64,000 nucleotides of DNA from Ottelia alismoides (taxonomy: Eukaryota; Streptophyta; Magnoliopsida; Alismatales; Hydrocharitaceae). A model generated the notes under the pieces. It did not search any database. It worked only from the letters and a program-made list of their open reading frames with translations, and had not been told where the DNA came from. Positions 34,900 through 47,249 of this stretch are shown in pieces. The translations under genes and the position numbers were made by a program. Where the stretch lies: NCBI GenBank assembly GCA_037367405.1, contig JAZKJV010000390.1:992001-1056000 (forward strand), read 5' to 3'. Position 1 is the stretch's first letter, and each line of letters starts with the position of its first letter.

Positions 34900-36835
34900 A
34901 AGACACTGAGTGACCTTAGACTCCGAGATTCAGTCATCATGATGACTTGATCGACAAGAAATAAGGTAGGGGAGACATGGCAGTCAATTGTACATAAAGC
35001 ACAACCTAAAAACCCTAATTTTATAGCCCAATAATTACATTTTGGGACCTATTTTATTTTTTATTATTTATACCTCAAATAAATAAACTTTGAACAAGAA
35101 ACTTGTACATAAAAATATAAAAAAATACAAAATCTATTTCCTTCAAAAATAATGCACATTTTGTCCGGGACACACAGAATAAAAAGCCGTAAAGAAATTA
35201 AAAACCTGCATCCATACGAACTTAAAATTCACCAAACTCACTTTTATTGTTCATAAAAATTAATAGCTATTAATGAACGTGATTTCATTCCATTTGAAGT
35301 TAAGATGTAAAAGTTGGCTTTTGGATCTTCATTGTGTAATATACCTGTATAAAATATTCTTTATATTTAATCTTTATATTTTAAAGTTTCTTATATTTTT
35401 ATATATTTGTAAATGGTATTTGAAATACATGTAAAGAATAAAAAATAAAAAACCATCAAAAATCTATTAAAATAAATAATGCACTTCAATATATAGATGA
35501 ATTATACCTATAAAGTACTTATATAATAAATAGACCTAATTATTTAAGTATGTAAATAAACTCAGAAAAATACAGTAAAAATATCCAAATATGTAATTAA
35601 ATAAATTATAAATACAAGAATTATGTATATAAAATAATAAAATACATATTACAAAATCAAAATTAAAAATACTAAATGTATATATTTATACCTATAACTA
35701 TACATGTAAATATTAGTACATAATAAATGTCTTAGCAAAAATAAATAAAAATAGTCCTAAAATACTAAATAAATTTATAAACATATTTCATGTTTGGGAT
35801 TTTTACCCGGCAGACCCTATAAACTTTGCCAATCACCTTTACGATCTTTGAAACAACCTAATTCCCCCTCGACCCCGTAAACTTGCCAACTCTTACCCCA
35901 TGAACCCTCCGAGTAATATGTTTTAAGTCCGTGGGGGTTCTTGGGGTAATTTACGGGGTCGATGGGGTAATTACGTTGTGCAAAAGGTCGTAGAGGCATT
36001 TTAAAATGTTTATAGGGTCTGCTGGGTAAAAATCCCTTCATGTTTTAACAAAAACATAATAAAATCAATTACCATTTTTTAGCGAATTTACAAGGGATTT
36101 TTGAATCATATTTTTCTGGTTGATCCATGTGGACCAACCATAGACTTTGGACAGTTGACCCTCAGGTCAACTATCCTCTCCCTCGCTACCATCATGTTAG
36201 AGGTCACGCGACCTCTGACTTCGCTGAATTTCTATGCCTTACCCTCTCCTCCTCCCTCCTCGAGCACCCCACAATCGTGATCCCCCAACGTCCTTCTTCT
36301 TCACATATACCAGCATCTCTACCTACACGTCGTCTCCCCACCTTTTTATCGGAACCCCTATCTATAAATTTTGACCTTCGCCCCCTTTTCTCCATTTTGA
36401 TCCCCCTTGCGCTATTGTGACCCCATTAGGAACTTCATGTTGAGACCCTGGTGAAAGCAGGCACTGCTTTAGGCCTTCTTAGCACAGATAAAATGACGAA
36501 GGTAGTGATCCAAATCCATTGATTACTGCTCCGATGACCTCCTCTTCTCCATGCCTCCAAGCATGTACAAGATGTAGATTTACGTTCTTTTATTGCTTTT
36601 CATTCCAAAAGCTTAATCTAGTCTTTAGTTTCGTTAATTAGGGTGTCATCTAGTCTAATTTTAGGTTTTAAAATTGTCTGGATCACTAGGCTCCAACCCC
36701 AACCCTCTATTCTAACCTCATCCGCCTTCGTTCCATCCCCTTCAACTTCTTTGTTGATTCCTCTTCTTGGCCCCCTTGATCCTGCATGGATCGAGTGGGA
36801 CCGAAGCTCACTCCTCCACCTTCGTCGGAGATCTC
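34900..36835 (+). repeat. Athila-like LTR C, interrupted by a MITE and by LTR A
   Basis: It matches LTRs A and B in order: CGACAAGAAATAAGGTAGG (34952), CATTTTGGGACCTATTTT (35038), the TGGACCAACCA palindrome (36116-36140), the facing W-boxes AGTTGACC/GGTCAACT (36153-36172), then a GC-richer part. The left end is lost or blurred before about 34900. On the right it stops at 36835, where LTR A begins exactly with TGATGAATCC. The MITE at 35796-36036 is a separate insertion into it. Confidence 0.7.
35796..36036. mobile_element. 241-bp MULE-type MITE, copy 2
   Basis: Ends GGGATTTTTACCCGGCAGAC and its near-perfect inverted counterpart; the terminal inverted repeat is about 30 bp. A perfect 9-bp target duplication TTCATGTTT lies at 35787-35795 and 36037-36045. 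It has the same length as copy 1 at 9195-9435 and differs at scattered positions. It sits inside LTR C, so it is younger than C. Confidence 0.92.
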
Positions 36836-39536
36836 TGATGAATCCACATTTCATCATCTTTATTCTATCATTTTGGCCTCAAAAACCCCGGCAAATGCGT
36901 ATAAATACCCTTAATTCCAGCATCTTAGCATTCATGCATATGCATGTAAATAGTGTATAAAATACTATAATAGAAGCCAAAATTATAGAATAAATAAAAG
37001 AAAAGAAAACGAATAAAATATTGTAAATATTTTATGACCCGAAACCCCGAGACATAGGCATCTCGATGAATATATGGACAAGGAATAAAGTAGGGGGAGA
37101 TAAGGGCCAGATACCTATTCTTTTTATCCATTCTTTATTCATTTTGGGACCTATTTTTGGTTCCACTTTTTATACCTCAAATAAAGAAACTTTGAACATG
37201 AAAGTTATAGATAATTAAATAAAGAAAAATATAAAGTTGATTTCAGTCAAAAATAATGTACAGATAAAAAGTTATGGTCTGAATAAAATCCCAGACTCCC
37301 AAATTCCCAGACCTATATCTCCCAAATAAAAACTCCAAATGCATCAAACTCACCTTTAATTGTATATAATTCAAAATAAGCTATTTAATGGCGGTGGTTT
37401 CGCATTTGGCGGAGCTACAGTTTGAAAGTTGAGTTTTGGACCCCACTTGTATACTTGTACGGATTAAAATAATCATTTTATTATTTATTCTTATTTTTAT
37501 AACTTTACATTTTTATAATGTTGTAAATATTATTTATAATTTATATGTATATTAAAATCAGAATAAAAACTCAAAGAAAACATAAAATAAAATACTTGTA
37601 TATCATATACATAGGTATAATACCTATATACATACCTATAATATTAATACTTTTATTTTATTAAGTATACAAATTACATTAGAAAATAAAATAAAAATAT
37701 AATTAAGTATATAAAGTATTCTATAAATGTATAAAATAATAAACAAAAATAAATAAAATTAAATTCATAAAATAAAAATAAAATAATAAAGTATATTGAT
37801 ATATATAGCTATATAGTCTAAAAAGGGTAACTTGTAAAATTACACCTCATAAAAATAATTAAAAATCACCATAAAATAATTTATAAAATAATAAACATAT
37901 TTTATTTTAAAACCTAAAATTAATAAAAGCGTTTACTATTTTTAACGAATTTTGAAATGATTTTCCCAGGCTTTTTCCTGGTTGGTCCACGTAGACCAAC
38001 CAGGAGGGCTGGAGAGTTGACCTCGGGTCAACTCTCTGACCCAGCGCCTGCCTTGTCAGAAACATTGGTTTTCGCCCATCTTTGTCTATTTTTTGAGGCT
38101 CTATCTTGCACCATTTCATGTTGAAGCCTTCGCGACTTTTTCTCCCTTGGATCAAGGATACACGCCCTTGTGTTTTTTGGGGGAGAGGACCATTGATTCG
38201 CCCGATATTCCTCGTCCTTTGAGCCCCGTCGGTCAGCCATTCAAAAATCCCCCTTCCCCTTCCATTGACCATCGAACCACATTTTGTCCCGATCGTCTCC
38301 CCTTTGGCTTGCTTTGGCTACCTGGAGGTGACAGCTCCAGATTTGGCCCTTCAAGGCGGAGATTCGTCGCGGATCTGGGCGAGTTCCACCACATCCGGCG
38401 AACCCCACCGTCGAGGTATTTTCGACCTCAGGCTCATTCCTTTGAGGTGCTTGTTTCCATCTTTTTCTTTGCCTCTTTTATTCACAGTTGTCTCCGGATC
38501 CGTTTGCCACCTTTATCCCTGACTTTCATCGATCGATTCGCACAATCGAAACCCCTCGCCGGAGCAAGCTCCGGCGAGCCTCCATATCTCTGCGCGTCCC
38601 TTGTTCGTGCCCACTGGAGGTAGAGGCATTTTGCCCTCGCCTCCCTTAACCATTTTTGCAAGTCGCAGGAGTTAAAAGGGCCCCTTGGAGGGTCGATTCT
38701 GAAGGATACGAGGTACCTGGACCCCATCGTCTTCTTGGATTTTGCCGCGGAGCACCAGAGCTCTTCGAGTCATTTTGGCTCCGTTGGTGGACCAAGGACC
38801 CTTCCAGGCAACGTTGGAGACCTTCTGCGACGAGGAAGGAGGCCGGAGCAACGCCCTAGCATAGATTGAAGCTCATCGGAGGTCGGGTTCGTCCCTGTTC
38901 TTGCAGGAAGGTCCGCGATCGTCCGATCGAGCTCCATCCCCAGACACTTCAGCCGCCGTCCGATCTTTTGCTCCCGCACCGTCCGATCATCATCGCCTCG
39001 TCTAATCTCAGGTCGGTGGCCGAAGCGTCATTGCGTGAGGAGGTGTCGACACGTGTTTAAGTGAAAGCATCCGAATCGTCCGCTTTCGCGCTATCATGGG
39101 TATTTTGCATCCAACACCCCCGCTACTTTTGTATTTAATATCGAGGCTATAAACTTTCATCAAAAGTTTGAAAACTTATATAACATTTGCATGCGGCCCC
39201 CGGACCTTTTCGGATATCGCATTCAAGTCCAAGCCACGTCACCTCATATGACCAGTACACGTGAGGTGTGGGGTATTTTGCAGAAGACCCCTCGCGGGTT
39301 TTGCTATTTCGTCCTAGTCCAGAACTTTGTTGTTATGTGTAATATTTTATGGATTATTTGCATGCTTGCCCTTGGAGTTTTGTAATATCGCATTCATACC
39401 CCTTCCAGGTCACGTCTTTATACGTGTGGCTTAGTAATTTTGCAACGAACCCCCTCCGGGTTTGGGTATTTGTAACTAATCCAGGAACTTCATTTATTAG
39501 TTATATATTTTGCGTAAAAATTACACTTTGGCCCCT
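36836..39536 (+). repeat. Athila-like LTR A, broken by insertion of LTR B
   Basis: Starts TGATGAATCC directly after GATCTC of LTR C, with no polypurine tract before it, so this is a 5' LTR or solo LTR end and not a 3' LTR. It follows LTR B closely for 2.7 kb and stops at ...GGCCCCT, where B starts; in B the same point (GCTTAGCCCCT, about 42241) continues for another 1.1 kb. The G-box palindrome is at 37977-38004 (one mismatch, in the CG) and the W-box palindrome at 38012-38036. The reading frames in its GC-rich part (38093-38623) are not conserved. Confidence 0.8.
37977..38036 (+). promoter_or_regulatory. Paired G-box and W-box palindromes in LTR A
   Basis: 37977-38004: CCTGGTTGGTCCAC followed by its reverse complement with one mismatch (CACGTA for CACGTG). 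38012-38036: GAGAGTTGACC, three bases, then GGTCAACTCTC, a perfect 11-bp inverted pair presenting two facing W-boxes. Regulatory role inferred from the motifs and their conservation. Confidence 0.55.
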
Positions 39537-42500
39537 TGATGAATCCATATTTCATCATCTTTATTCTATCATTTTGACCTCAAAAATCCTAGTAAGTGTG
39601 TGTAAATACCCTTAATTAGAGCATATTAGCATTCATGCATGTGCATGTAAATAGTATATAAATTACTGTAATTAATGCCAAAATTATAGAATAAATAAAA
39701 GAAAAGAAAAAGAATAAAATATTGTAAATATTTTATGACCTGAAACCCCGAGACCTAGCCATCTTGATGAATAGGTCGACAAGGAATAAAGTAGGGGGAG
39801 ATAAGGGTCAAATATAATGAATATTCTTTCATTCTGTAATTCATTTTGGGACCTATTTTTGGTTCCACTTTTTTTACCTCAAATAAAGAAATTTTGTACA
39901 TGAAATTTGTAGATAATTAAATAAATAAAAATACAAAATTGATTTCATTAAAAAATAATTTACAGATAAAAAGTTATGGTCTGAATAAAAATCCAGAATC
40001 CCAACTTCCCAGACATGTGTCTCACAAATGAAAACTCCAAATGCATCAAACTTACTTTAATTGTATATAATTTAAAATAAGCTATTTAATGGCGGTGGTT
40101 TCGCATTTTGTGGAGCTACGGTTTGAAAGTTGAGTTTTGGACCCCTATTGTATACTTGTACAGATTAAAATATTCAATTTATTATTTATTCATTGTTTTT
40201 ATAATTTTCTATTTTTATAATTTTGTAAATATTACTTATAATATATATGTACATTAAAACCAGAATAAAAACCTAAATAAAATTCAAAATAAAATACATG
40301 TATATAAAACACATAGGTATTATACCTATAAATATACCTATATAATACATACTTATAATTTATTAAATATATAAAATACTTCAGAAAAATAAAATAAAAA
40401 TATTTTTAAGTATATAAGAATATTCTATAATTTTATAAAATAATAAATAAAAATAAATAAATAAAAATCACAAAATAAAAATAAATTAATTAAATATATA
40501 TGTATATGTACCTACAAAGGCCTAAAATAGCAACTTGTAAAAATATACCTCATAAAAAAATCACTATAAAATACTTCATAAAAAATAAACTTTTTTCATT
40601 TCATAAATAAAAATTAATAAAATCAATATCTATTTTTAAATTATTTTACAAAACAATTTCCAGGGATTTTTCCTGGTTGGTCCACGTGGACCAACCAGGT
40701 GACAGCCCCAGTCGACCCCGGTCAATTGGTCGTCCTCCCCCATGTGCATCTGTCAGACCTCGTTCTTGACCCTTCTTCTCGATTTTTTTGAGGTCAAACC
40801 TTTCACTCTTTCTCATCGATTTCTTCTGCATTTTTGCTCCTCGATTACCAGTGATTCACGCCCAAGGGAAACCTAGGGCTTTGGATCGATGTGCGAGGCG
40901 TTGCTCCTCGATCTTTGAAGCACCCCAGTCGCAGGGTCAAATCACATATAACGGAGCCCCACCTTTGATTTGAAATTTGAACCCCTCATTCCATAGGTTA
41001 GCTCCCCTCATAGTGCCCTAAAGCTCGAGGAAGGTGACAGCTTCCTCGCGAGCCTTTCGGGTGGGTCGAGCGTCGCCTGAGGAGGCTCCACAACCTCCGC
41101 CTTCGCCGACGTCGAGGCACTCCCTTCCCTCCGATCTCCACCGTTGAGGTAGCCCTATTCCCCCTTTTATTTTCGTGCATTTTGTTTCCAGTATCCTTAG
41201 GATTAAAAGCCCCAAAGAATCTTCCATTTCCATCGAGTGAATCACCCAATCAGACCCCCTCGCCGGAGCGCTCCTCCGGCCGAGCTTCCCCTCCCCGCGT
41301 CGCGCCACCATTTTGCCACCGCGGGACCCAGGCACTTTGCCCTAGGTCCTCTCATGTGTTTCTGCAGGTCAAAGGTGCGTTGACTCGAGCCTGGCTCGTT
41401 TTGCGTCTCGTCGGAGTTCAGCGGAGCTCCATAGCTCCGCCGCCCTCTTCCGAGAGCCTCGGCCACCGCCGAGGCATTCTGGAGCCATCAGGAGATAGAG
41501 GACCCCTGCAGGAAGAGCCACAGCCATTCTGGGACCTTCACGACTGCTGGAGGTCGGAGATCGAGCCGGGAGAAGGTCGCTTTGCTGCACCTTCGTCCAT
41601 GTTCTTCCTCCCTCCTTCACCGACGTTCGATCAAGGGCGCCTTCCAGGCGCTACAGCTGTCGTTGGATCACCCACGCCACCAGTCGTCCGATCTTCGCCG
41701 CCGATCTAATCATGACCGTTGGCGGCCGAAGAGTCATCGCGCAAGGAGGAACTGACACGTGGTTAAGTGAACGCATCAGGACCGTCCGCCTCCGCGCAAG
41801 CCTAGGTATTTTGCAACTTTTACCCCAAGCATTTTTGTATTTATTGATTAGAACTCAAAATTTCATTTGCCATTCAAATATTTTTGTAATATTTATAACT
41901 AGGCCCCCGAACTTCTTGTATTTTGCATTTTAGTCCTCGCCACGTCACCTCACGTGATCAGTACACGTGAGGTGAAGGGCATTTTGCACAGGACCCCTTT
42001 AGGGTTGTCGTATTTCATTTCAGTCCTAGAACTTTGATATTAAGTGTAAACTTTTTGGGATATTTGCATTCAAGCCCCTAGATTTTTGGATATTACGTTT
42101 ATATCCTTCCAAGGCGCGTGCTAGTCACGCGCCCTGGTGGGTTATTTGCAGGCATACCCCTGCGGGTCTTGTGTTTTGTATTAGTCCATTAAATGTGACA
42201 TTTAGTTATAAATTTTGCGTGAAAATTGCAGCTTAGCCCCTAGTTGTTTGTCTCTTTGTACTTATACCCCTACTAGGCCTTGTATTTTTGTATGCTTTCC
42301 CTATTTATTTAGAGCATCACTTTAACTCGAAAAATTCCCAAAAAATAACTTAAGCTCATGTGTGCTTGCTAATTCACGCCATATTTTTTTATTACATATT
42401 TATTGCATTTTAATATTTATTAAAAATCAAAAACATGCATTTTAGCTACTGTTTGCATTAGAAAATACCAAAAAAATTATTAAAACCTCTTGAAAATTCC

Positions 42501-43347
42501 AAAAAAATTACCTAAGGTCTATTTTACTATATTATAATGTCAGTCCAAAAATCACTAAAAATCTCAAAACAAAAACCATAAAAATTATAAAATACCTAAA
42601 AACTTCCAAAAAATCTAAAAAATTCTAGAAAATCAAAAAATACAAACTCAGGTTGTAGCTACCCTATTTTATTAGCTTTCATTTAAAATTAATTTGGGAA
42701 CATTTTGATACTGTTTGCTATTTTTCATTCCCATTTTAATTTCGGCCAGGAGTTAATTCACTGTTTTCTTGTGTTTTGCCTTTTAAAAATACAAAAAACA
42801 TTTAGAAAAATCCCCAAAAATCACAAAAAGCAGTAGAAAAATACAAAAAGACCAAAAATATTTTGTTTTTTAATTTTTGAGCATTTTTCCTTATTTTTAT
42901 AAATACCCTATTTCCTCTTTTCATATACAGTATAAATATTCCATTATTGAAAAAGAAAATTAAAATATATATATATATAATAAAAAAATATAAAATCAGA
43001 AAATTAAAAATCAAAATAAAAATTAACAAAATTAAAAATTAAAAAATTAAAAATTAAAAACCCATAAAAAACATTTGCACATTGTAGGCACACAATCACA
43101 TCACTCACATTTTGCTTATTGCTTGATCTAGCCTGCCTTGCTCCCTGTGTTCGACCTCTACATACTTACACCTATATATCTTTCATGTAGAGTTATAATA
43201 AATTTGACTCCACATCTATTTTTCATTACTTGATTTACTGTTGTGGGTTCATTGTTGATTAAGTCCGGATTTTTAGCGGTCACCGCAGCGAACTCTGTGT
43301 TCCCGCCTTGTGTGGAATACAAGATCGTTGGAAACTCGGGTTTATCA
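39537..43347 (+). repeat. 5' LTR of Athila-like element B (3811 bp)
   Basis: From TGATGAATCC to GGGTTTATCA, followed by AA and the primer binding site. The five bases before it are CCCCT (39532-39536), the presumed target duplication. The sense order is that of F: AT-rich block, G-box palindrome (40672-40699, perfect over 28 bases), facing W-boxes (40711-40725), GC-rich island (40700-41790), then blocks headed by CG-rich hairpins (41945-41975 and 42113-42133), then AT-rich DNA, and a TGTTCGACCTC block about 200 bp before the end that F shares. Confidence 0.85.
40672..40725 (+). promoter_or_regulatory. Perfect 28-bp G-box palindrome and decayed W-box pair in LTR B
   Basis: CCTGGTTGGTCCAC and its exact reverse complement meet at CACGTG (40672-40699). 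GTCGACC (40711-40717) faces GGTCAA (40720-40725), where A has GTTGACC/GGTCAAC. It stands about 1.13 kb behind the LTR start, as in A. Confidence 0.55.
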
Positions 43348-43349
43348 AA

Positions 43350-43368
43350 TGTCGCCGTTGTCGGGGAG
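43350..43368 (+). promoter_or_regulatory. Primer binding site (tRNA-Asp type, decayed) of element B
   Basis: TGTCGCCGTTGTCGGGGAG, against TGGCGCCGTTGCCGAGGAG in F. Two changes, one of them C to T. It lies two bases after the LTR end at 43347. Confidence 0.8.
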
Positions 43369-45100
43369 CAACAACGTATAGGTCTTGCTTTTGTTTATCT
43401 TGTTTACACTATTGCTCTATTTTATCTCTCTAGTTTTGATATCTATCTGTGAGCTTTCTAACCATTCTTTCTTGTCTTCTTGCGAGGGACCGCGGAGCGA
43501 GGAGGATCACCTAGGTGATTCGGTGCAGCCTTGGGAAGCGTAGTCGGCTTTTCTAGCCTAAGCTGACAGGAGAGAGCAGGAGGAGTGAGAGAGAGTGGTA
43601 TATGGATAGCTTTTATTTATTTTTGTGAGAGAGAGATTATATAATTTGTAATAATATAGGTACACTTGGACACTCAGGACATTCGGGCCTAATTTCCAGG
43701 TGTTTGTTCACCTGGGGGCTCACCGCGGTTTTTATCGTGTTTTACCGCTGTCATTTTCCGGTGTTTGTTTATTTTTGTTTTCTTTTGTGGATTGAGCCCT
43801 TAGATTTTAGGCATTGCTTGATCGATTAGATTAGGTCCAAATACCCTAATAACCATTGCATGTACCTATAGTGCGTATTTGGACTTAGTTTAATTAAATA
43901 GTTAATCATCATCTTTGATCCGTCGCGCCGCGAGCTCATCCTGCCAAGCGCTTCTCCTAGACTCGATGTGTCGAGAGGAGGAGGGGTGAGCCTAGACCGG
44001 ACTCTAGGATTGGAGATTGGTAATTGACTTGTGATTCTTTACGTTAGCAATTGCCTGCTTAGGACGATTTCCGTGTGCATATCAGCATTTAGATTAGGTT
44101 TACAAATTTCTGCTTTGCATCCCGCATGGAGAGAGCTGGAGGCACTGTAAGTCTTTCTATCTTCGTATTCATCATATAGGCACAAAGGTGAGATTTCCAT
44201 CTTGGTGTCGACTTACACGGCTTTTCCGACTCTTTTCTCCCTCTGTTTTTGGATCAAGTAGGAATCAAGAAAAAACAAAAATGTTAGGCGCTTGTTTGAA
44301 TTGACTCAAAATAAGCGATAACACCAAAAAAATTAAAAAAGGACTGCTAAAGAAAATTTGACCTAAATAAAATTGGTAATTGGATTCATTGATTGGGGAG
44401 AGTAACACCCTCACTTGTATTCAGGTTGCATGGGAAGGTCTCCTTCCAAGTGAGTTGAGCGGCTTCGTAAGGATTAGAGCCAAAAACCCAGCTTGTGGCT
44501 GCCTTGTGTATCGCCTGGATTTCCGAAGTATTGGCGCTACTATCGTACGTAGAAGAGGAGGGCTTGGTCACCATTGGTGACTCTCTATTGTGTAGAGCAC
44601 CGACCTTGTCCGAAGTACCGAGCATAGGCCACGCCTTCACGGGTGTGTCTGTCTCACCGTCTGCGTCCGAGTAGGATCTTGCACGCTCACGGGTGATTCC
44701 GTTGCGAGCGAGATCCGAAGTATTGGTTTCGCCTATCGGCTTCCTTCCTCTTTTCTTTGGCTGAGTAGGGATCCATGAAGGGTTACAAGGATCTTAAAAA
44801 GCGCAAGCTACAGGATACACAGGAGGAGGACAAGTACGGGAATACTTTTCCGGCAGTACTCTCTCTCCTATAGGCATAGCGCTCTAAGGACTCGTTAAAA
44901 GATAACTTCCTGAATTCATTTTAAAAACTACAAAGATAAAAGCCGAACCTTCACGGCTTTACGCGTTGAGTTGGTGAATCCCCTTGTTTTGTGTTTGATT
45001 GTTAGTCGCATTTAGGTCAAGATCAAAAACACTGCACACTTGTGCGCAATTTTGCCTCCCCTCTTCTTCTTCATTTACCTTGCTCCTCTCAATAATCACG
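43369..45100 (+). other. 5' leader of element B
   Basis: Untranslated leader of about 1.7 kb. It holds perfect or near-perfect short palindromes (ATCACCTAGGTGAT at 43507-43520; GTCACCATTGGTGAC at about 44568-44582) that could fold in the RNA, for example as dimer or packaging signals. No gene is supported; the short frames at 43243-43452 and 44380-44640 show no family features. Confidence 0.6.
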
Positions 45101-47202
45101 ATGATGGGAAGGAGGTCTCTTAGGCCGACTTTGTCGGCACCGCTATCCAGCACTCCTCCCTATTCATCTAGGGAAACCTCGGAGAGTCCAGACCCACTCT
45201 CCGAGCCTGAGTTCACTTCCACCCTGTTCCCCCTCGACCACCCTTCTCATTCTCCTTCCATCAATCCAAGAGTTTCAAAATTTAGTGCATCACAGAGCTC
45301 AGAGCATTTGACGAAACCTGAGATGGATTCTTTTGCATTTTCAGAGAATCCAGAGATAGCAGACCGAGGAGAACACCCAAATGAGCACGAGCACCCTCCA
45401 TTTCTATATGATCAATTTTCCATCAACAATTCACTTCTAGCATCCTTGGAGACCATGCAGAGACAGATCCGGGACCAAGGAGTCTTTATGGGTGACCTCA
45501 TGAGAGAGATCGCACATATGCGAGAGAACAGACCTGGGGGCGGTGGAGGTGGAGGTGATATACATGCAGCAGATGAGGGATGAGAACCCAACCAGGAGAG
45601 GCCGCCGCAGACCATCATGAGAGAATTGCACAATCCAGCAGCCTCCCTCACTCATCGGTGGTTCCGACTCCCTCCTATCCATGGACATTTCGCGCTTCGC
45701 CCGCACACCATCCAGGGCTGGGGACCGAAGAGCCACACCTCCACTTATAAGAATTTGAAATGATCTGCAGTACCATTCATGACAGGCTGGTGACTGAGGA
45801 CACCATCAAAATGATAGCCTTCCCCTTTTCTTTGGTTGACAGAGCCGCATACTGGCTAAAATATTTGGGGAGGTTTGTCGACACGTGGGAAGAACTCTGG
45901 ATCGCCTACTTGAATAAGTATTATCCTCTTGGCCGGACGGACACAGCAAGAGTCATGATCAACAATTTCGTAATGATCCCGAATGAACAATTCCATGAAG
46001 CTTGGGATCGATTCAGAGAGCTCATTGATCGGTGTCCACACCATGATATATCCAAGCCCAATCTGGTTCAGAGTTTCTTCTGTGGGCTGACACCGGAGCT
46101 GCAGTGGCTTGTAAATGCCTCTTGTGGTGGGTCATATTTTTCCAAGGGTGAAGACGATGTTTGGGCCATCTATGAAGGGATGGCAGAGAACTCGACAGTT
46201 ATGGCCCAGGCCCACGTCTACACGCAACAGAAGCTCCACCAAGGAGCGGGATCATTTCAGAGGATCGCCTGCATCGATGCCGATCCTCACACTTCGTCGG
46301 CAGCCGCAACCCAAGCCGAATCAGCCGCATCCGACATGGGCATCATCAGTGAGAAGTTGGACCGTCTCGAGATCCTCGAGAAGAAGCAGATGCAAGGAAT
46401 GGCCCAGATGGACCAGATAGACAAGACTATGAGTGACCTGAAGACGCAGATTCTTTGCGTCCAGGAGGCACAAACATCTTCTCAGCAGCCTCCCAGGTCA
46501 CGGGCTGAAGCCAGCAGTAACAGCTCAACCCAACCCTCTGCATTGTACCGCCAGGTCAACCACATTCAGGCAAAGCCGGTCCCGTTGCTACAGTACTACC
46601 AATCGCAGACACCATCTCAGGACACTCAGATGGTGGTCTATCAGCCGGATCAGCCACTGGCAGTTCTACCTCCACCATCCTTCGAGCAGGAGCCATTGAT
46701 GGAAGTCAATGGGATCTGGTACGACTGGTACCCGCAGCCCGGGATTCGTCGCGATCACCCCAGATTCTGTTGGGGCACTGGAGGCACTTCATCTCAGCAG
46801 TAGCCTCCGGCTCAGGGACAGCAGAACAGCCAGCCACAGCAGCAGCAGCCCCAGTATGCCCACCAGCAGCAATACCAGCATGGTCCTCGTCCCGCCTATC
46901 CCAACCAGCAATGGAGGTAGTGTCAGCCGCCTCAGCAGTCATACTCCCATCCTCCCCAGCATTATCCTCACCAGCAGCAGCAATAGCCTCGTTTCCAGTA
47001 GGGAAACTCGTCCGGTTCTCAGGCCCCCGCTTTTGAGAACCCAGCTCTAGATGACCTTACCCGCTTGCTTTCTGAACAGCGAGCATCCTTCCGGCAGGAA
47101 ATGGATGAGTTCCGGCAGGAGATGAGGGATATCATCAAGGGCAAAGCTGCCATACCAGCTCAGATTGAACCAAATCCGAACAATCCAAAGAGGAATTCTT
47201 AG
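45101..47202 (+). pseudogene. gag of element B, broken
   Basis: Starts MMGRRSLRPTLSAPL at 45101, as in F. The first frame stops at 45581; it continues in another frame (MRELHNPAASLTHRW) and again from 45760, so there is at least one frameshift around 45540-45780. The gag core follows: AFPFSLVDRAAYWLKYL, NKYYPLGRT, DRCPHHDISKPNLVQSFF and NASCGGSYF. A coiled-coil-like stretch (EKLDRLEILEKKQM) and a Gln/Pro-rich tail with EVNGIWYDW come next. In the tail five in-frame TAGs (46801, 46918, 46984, 46999, 47200) stand mostly among CAG/CAA codons, so most are probably former CAG. It cannot make full-length Gag. Confidence 0.85.
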
Positions 47203-47249
47203 CAGGTACAGTTCACAGAGGATACCCTCGTAGTGATTATTTGAGTGAC

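Noticed and set aside
38093..38623. 176-codon frame
   Set aside because: Part of the GC-rich island of LTR A; the matching part of LTR B has different frames.
41182..41709. 175-codon frame
   Set aside because: GC-rich island of LTR B, not conserved in A or F.
36836..42240. 2.7 kb tandem segmental duplication
   Set aside because: Both copies start exactly at the LTR TG without a polypurine tract before it, which fits nested insertion better.
42970..42990. (TA)n and other short A/T microsatellites
   Set aside because: Many such runs occur in this AT-rich DNA; none shows structure worth a separate entry.
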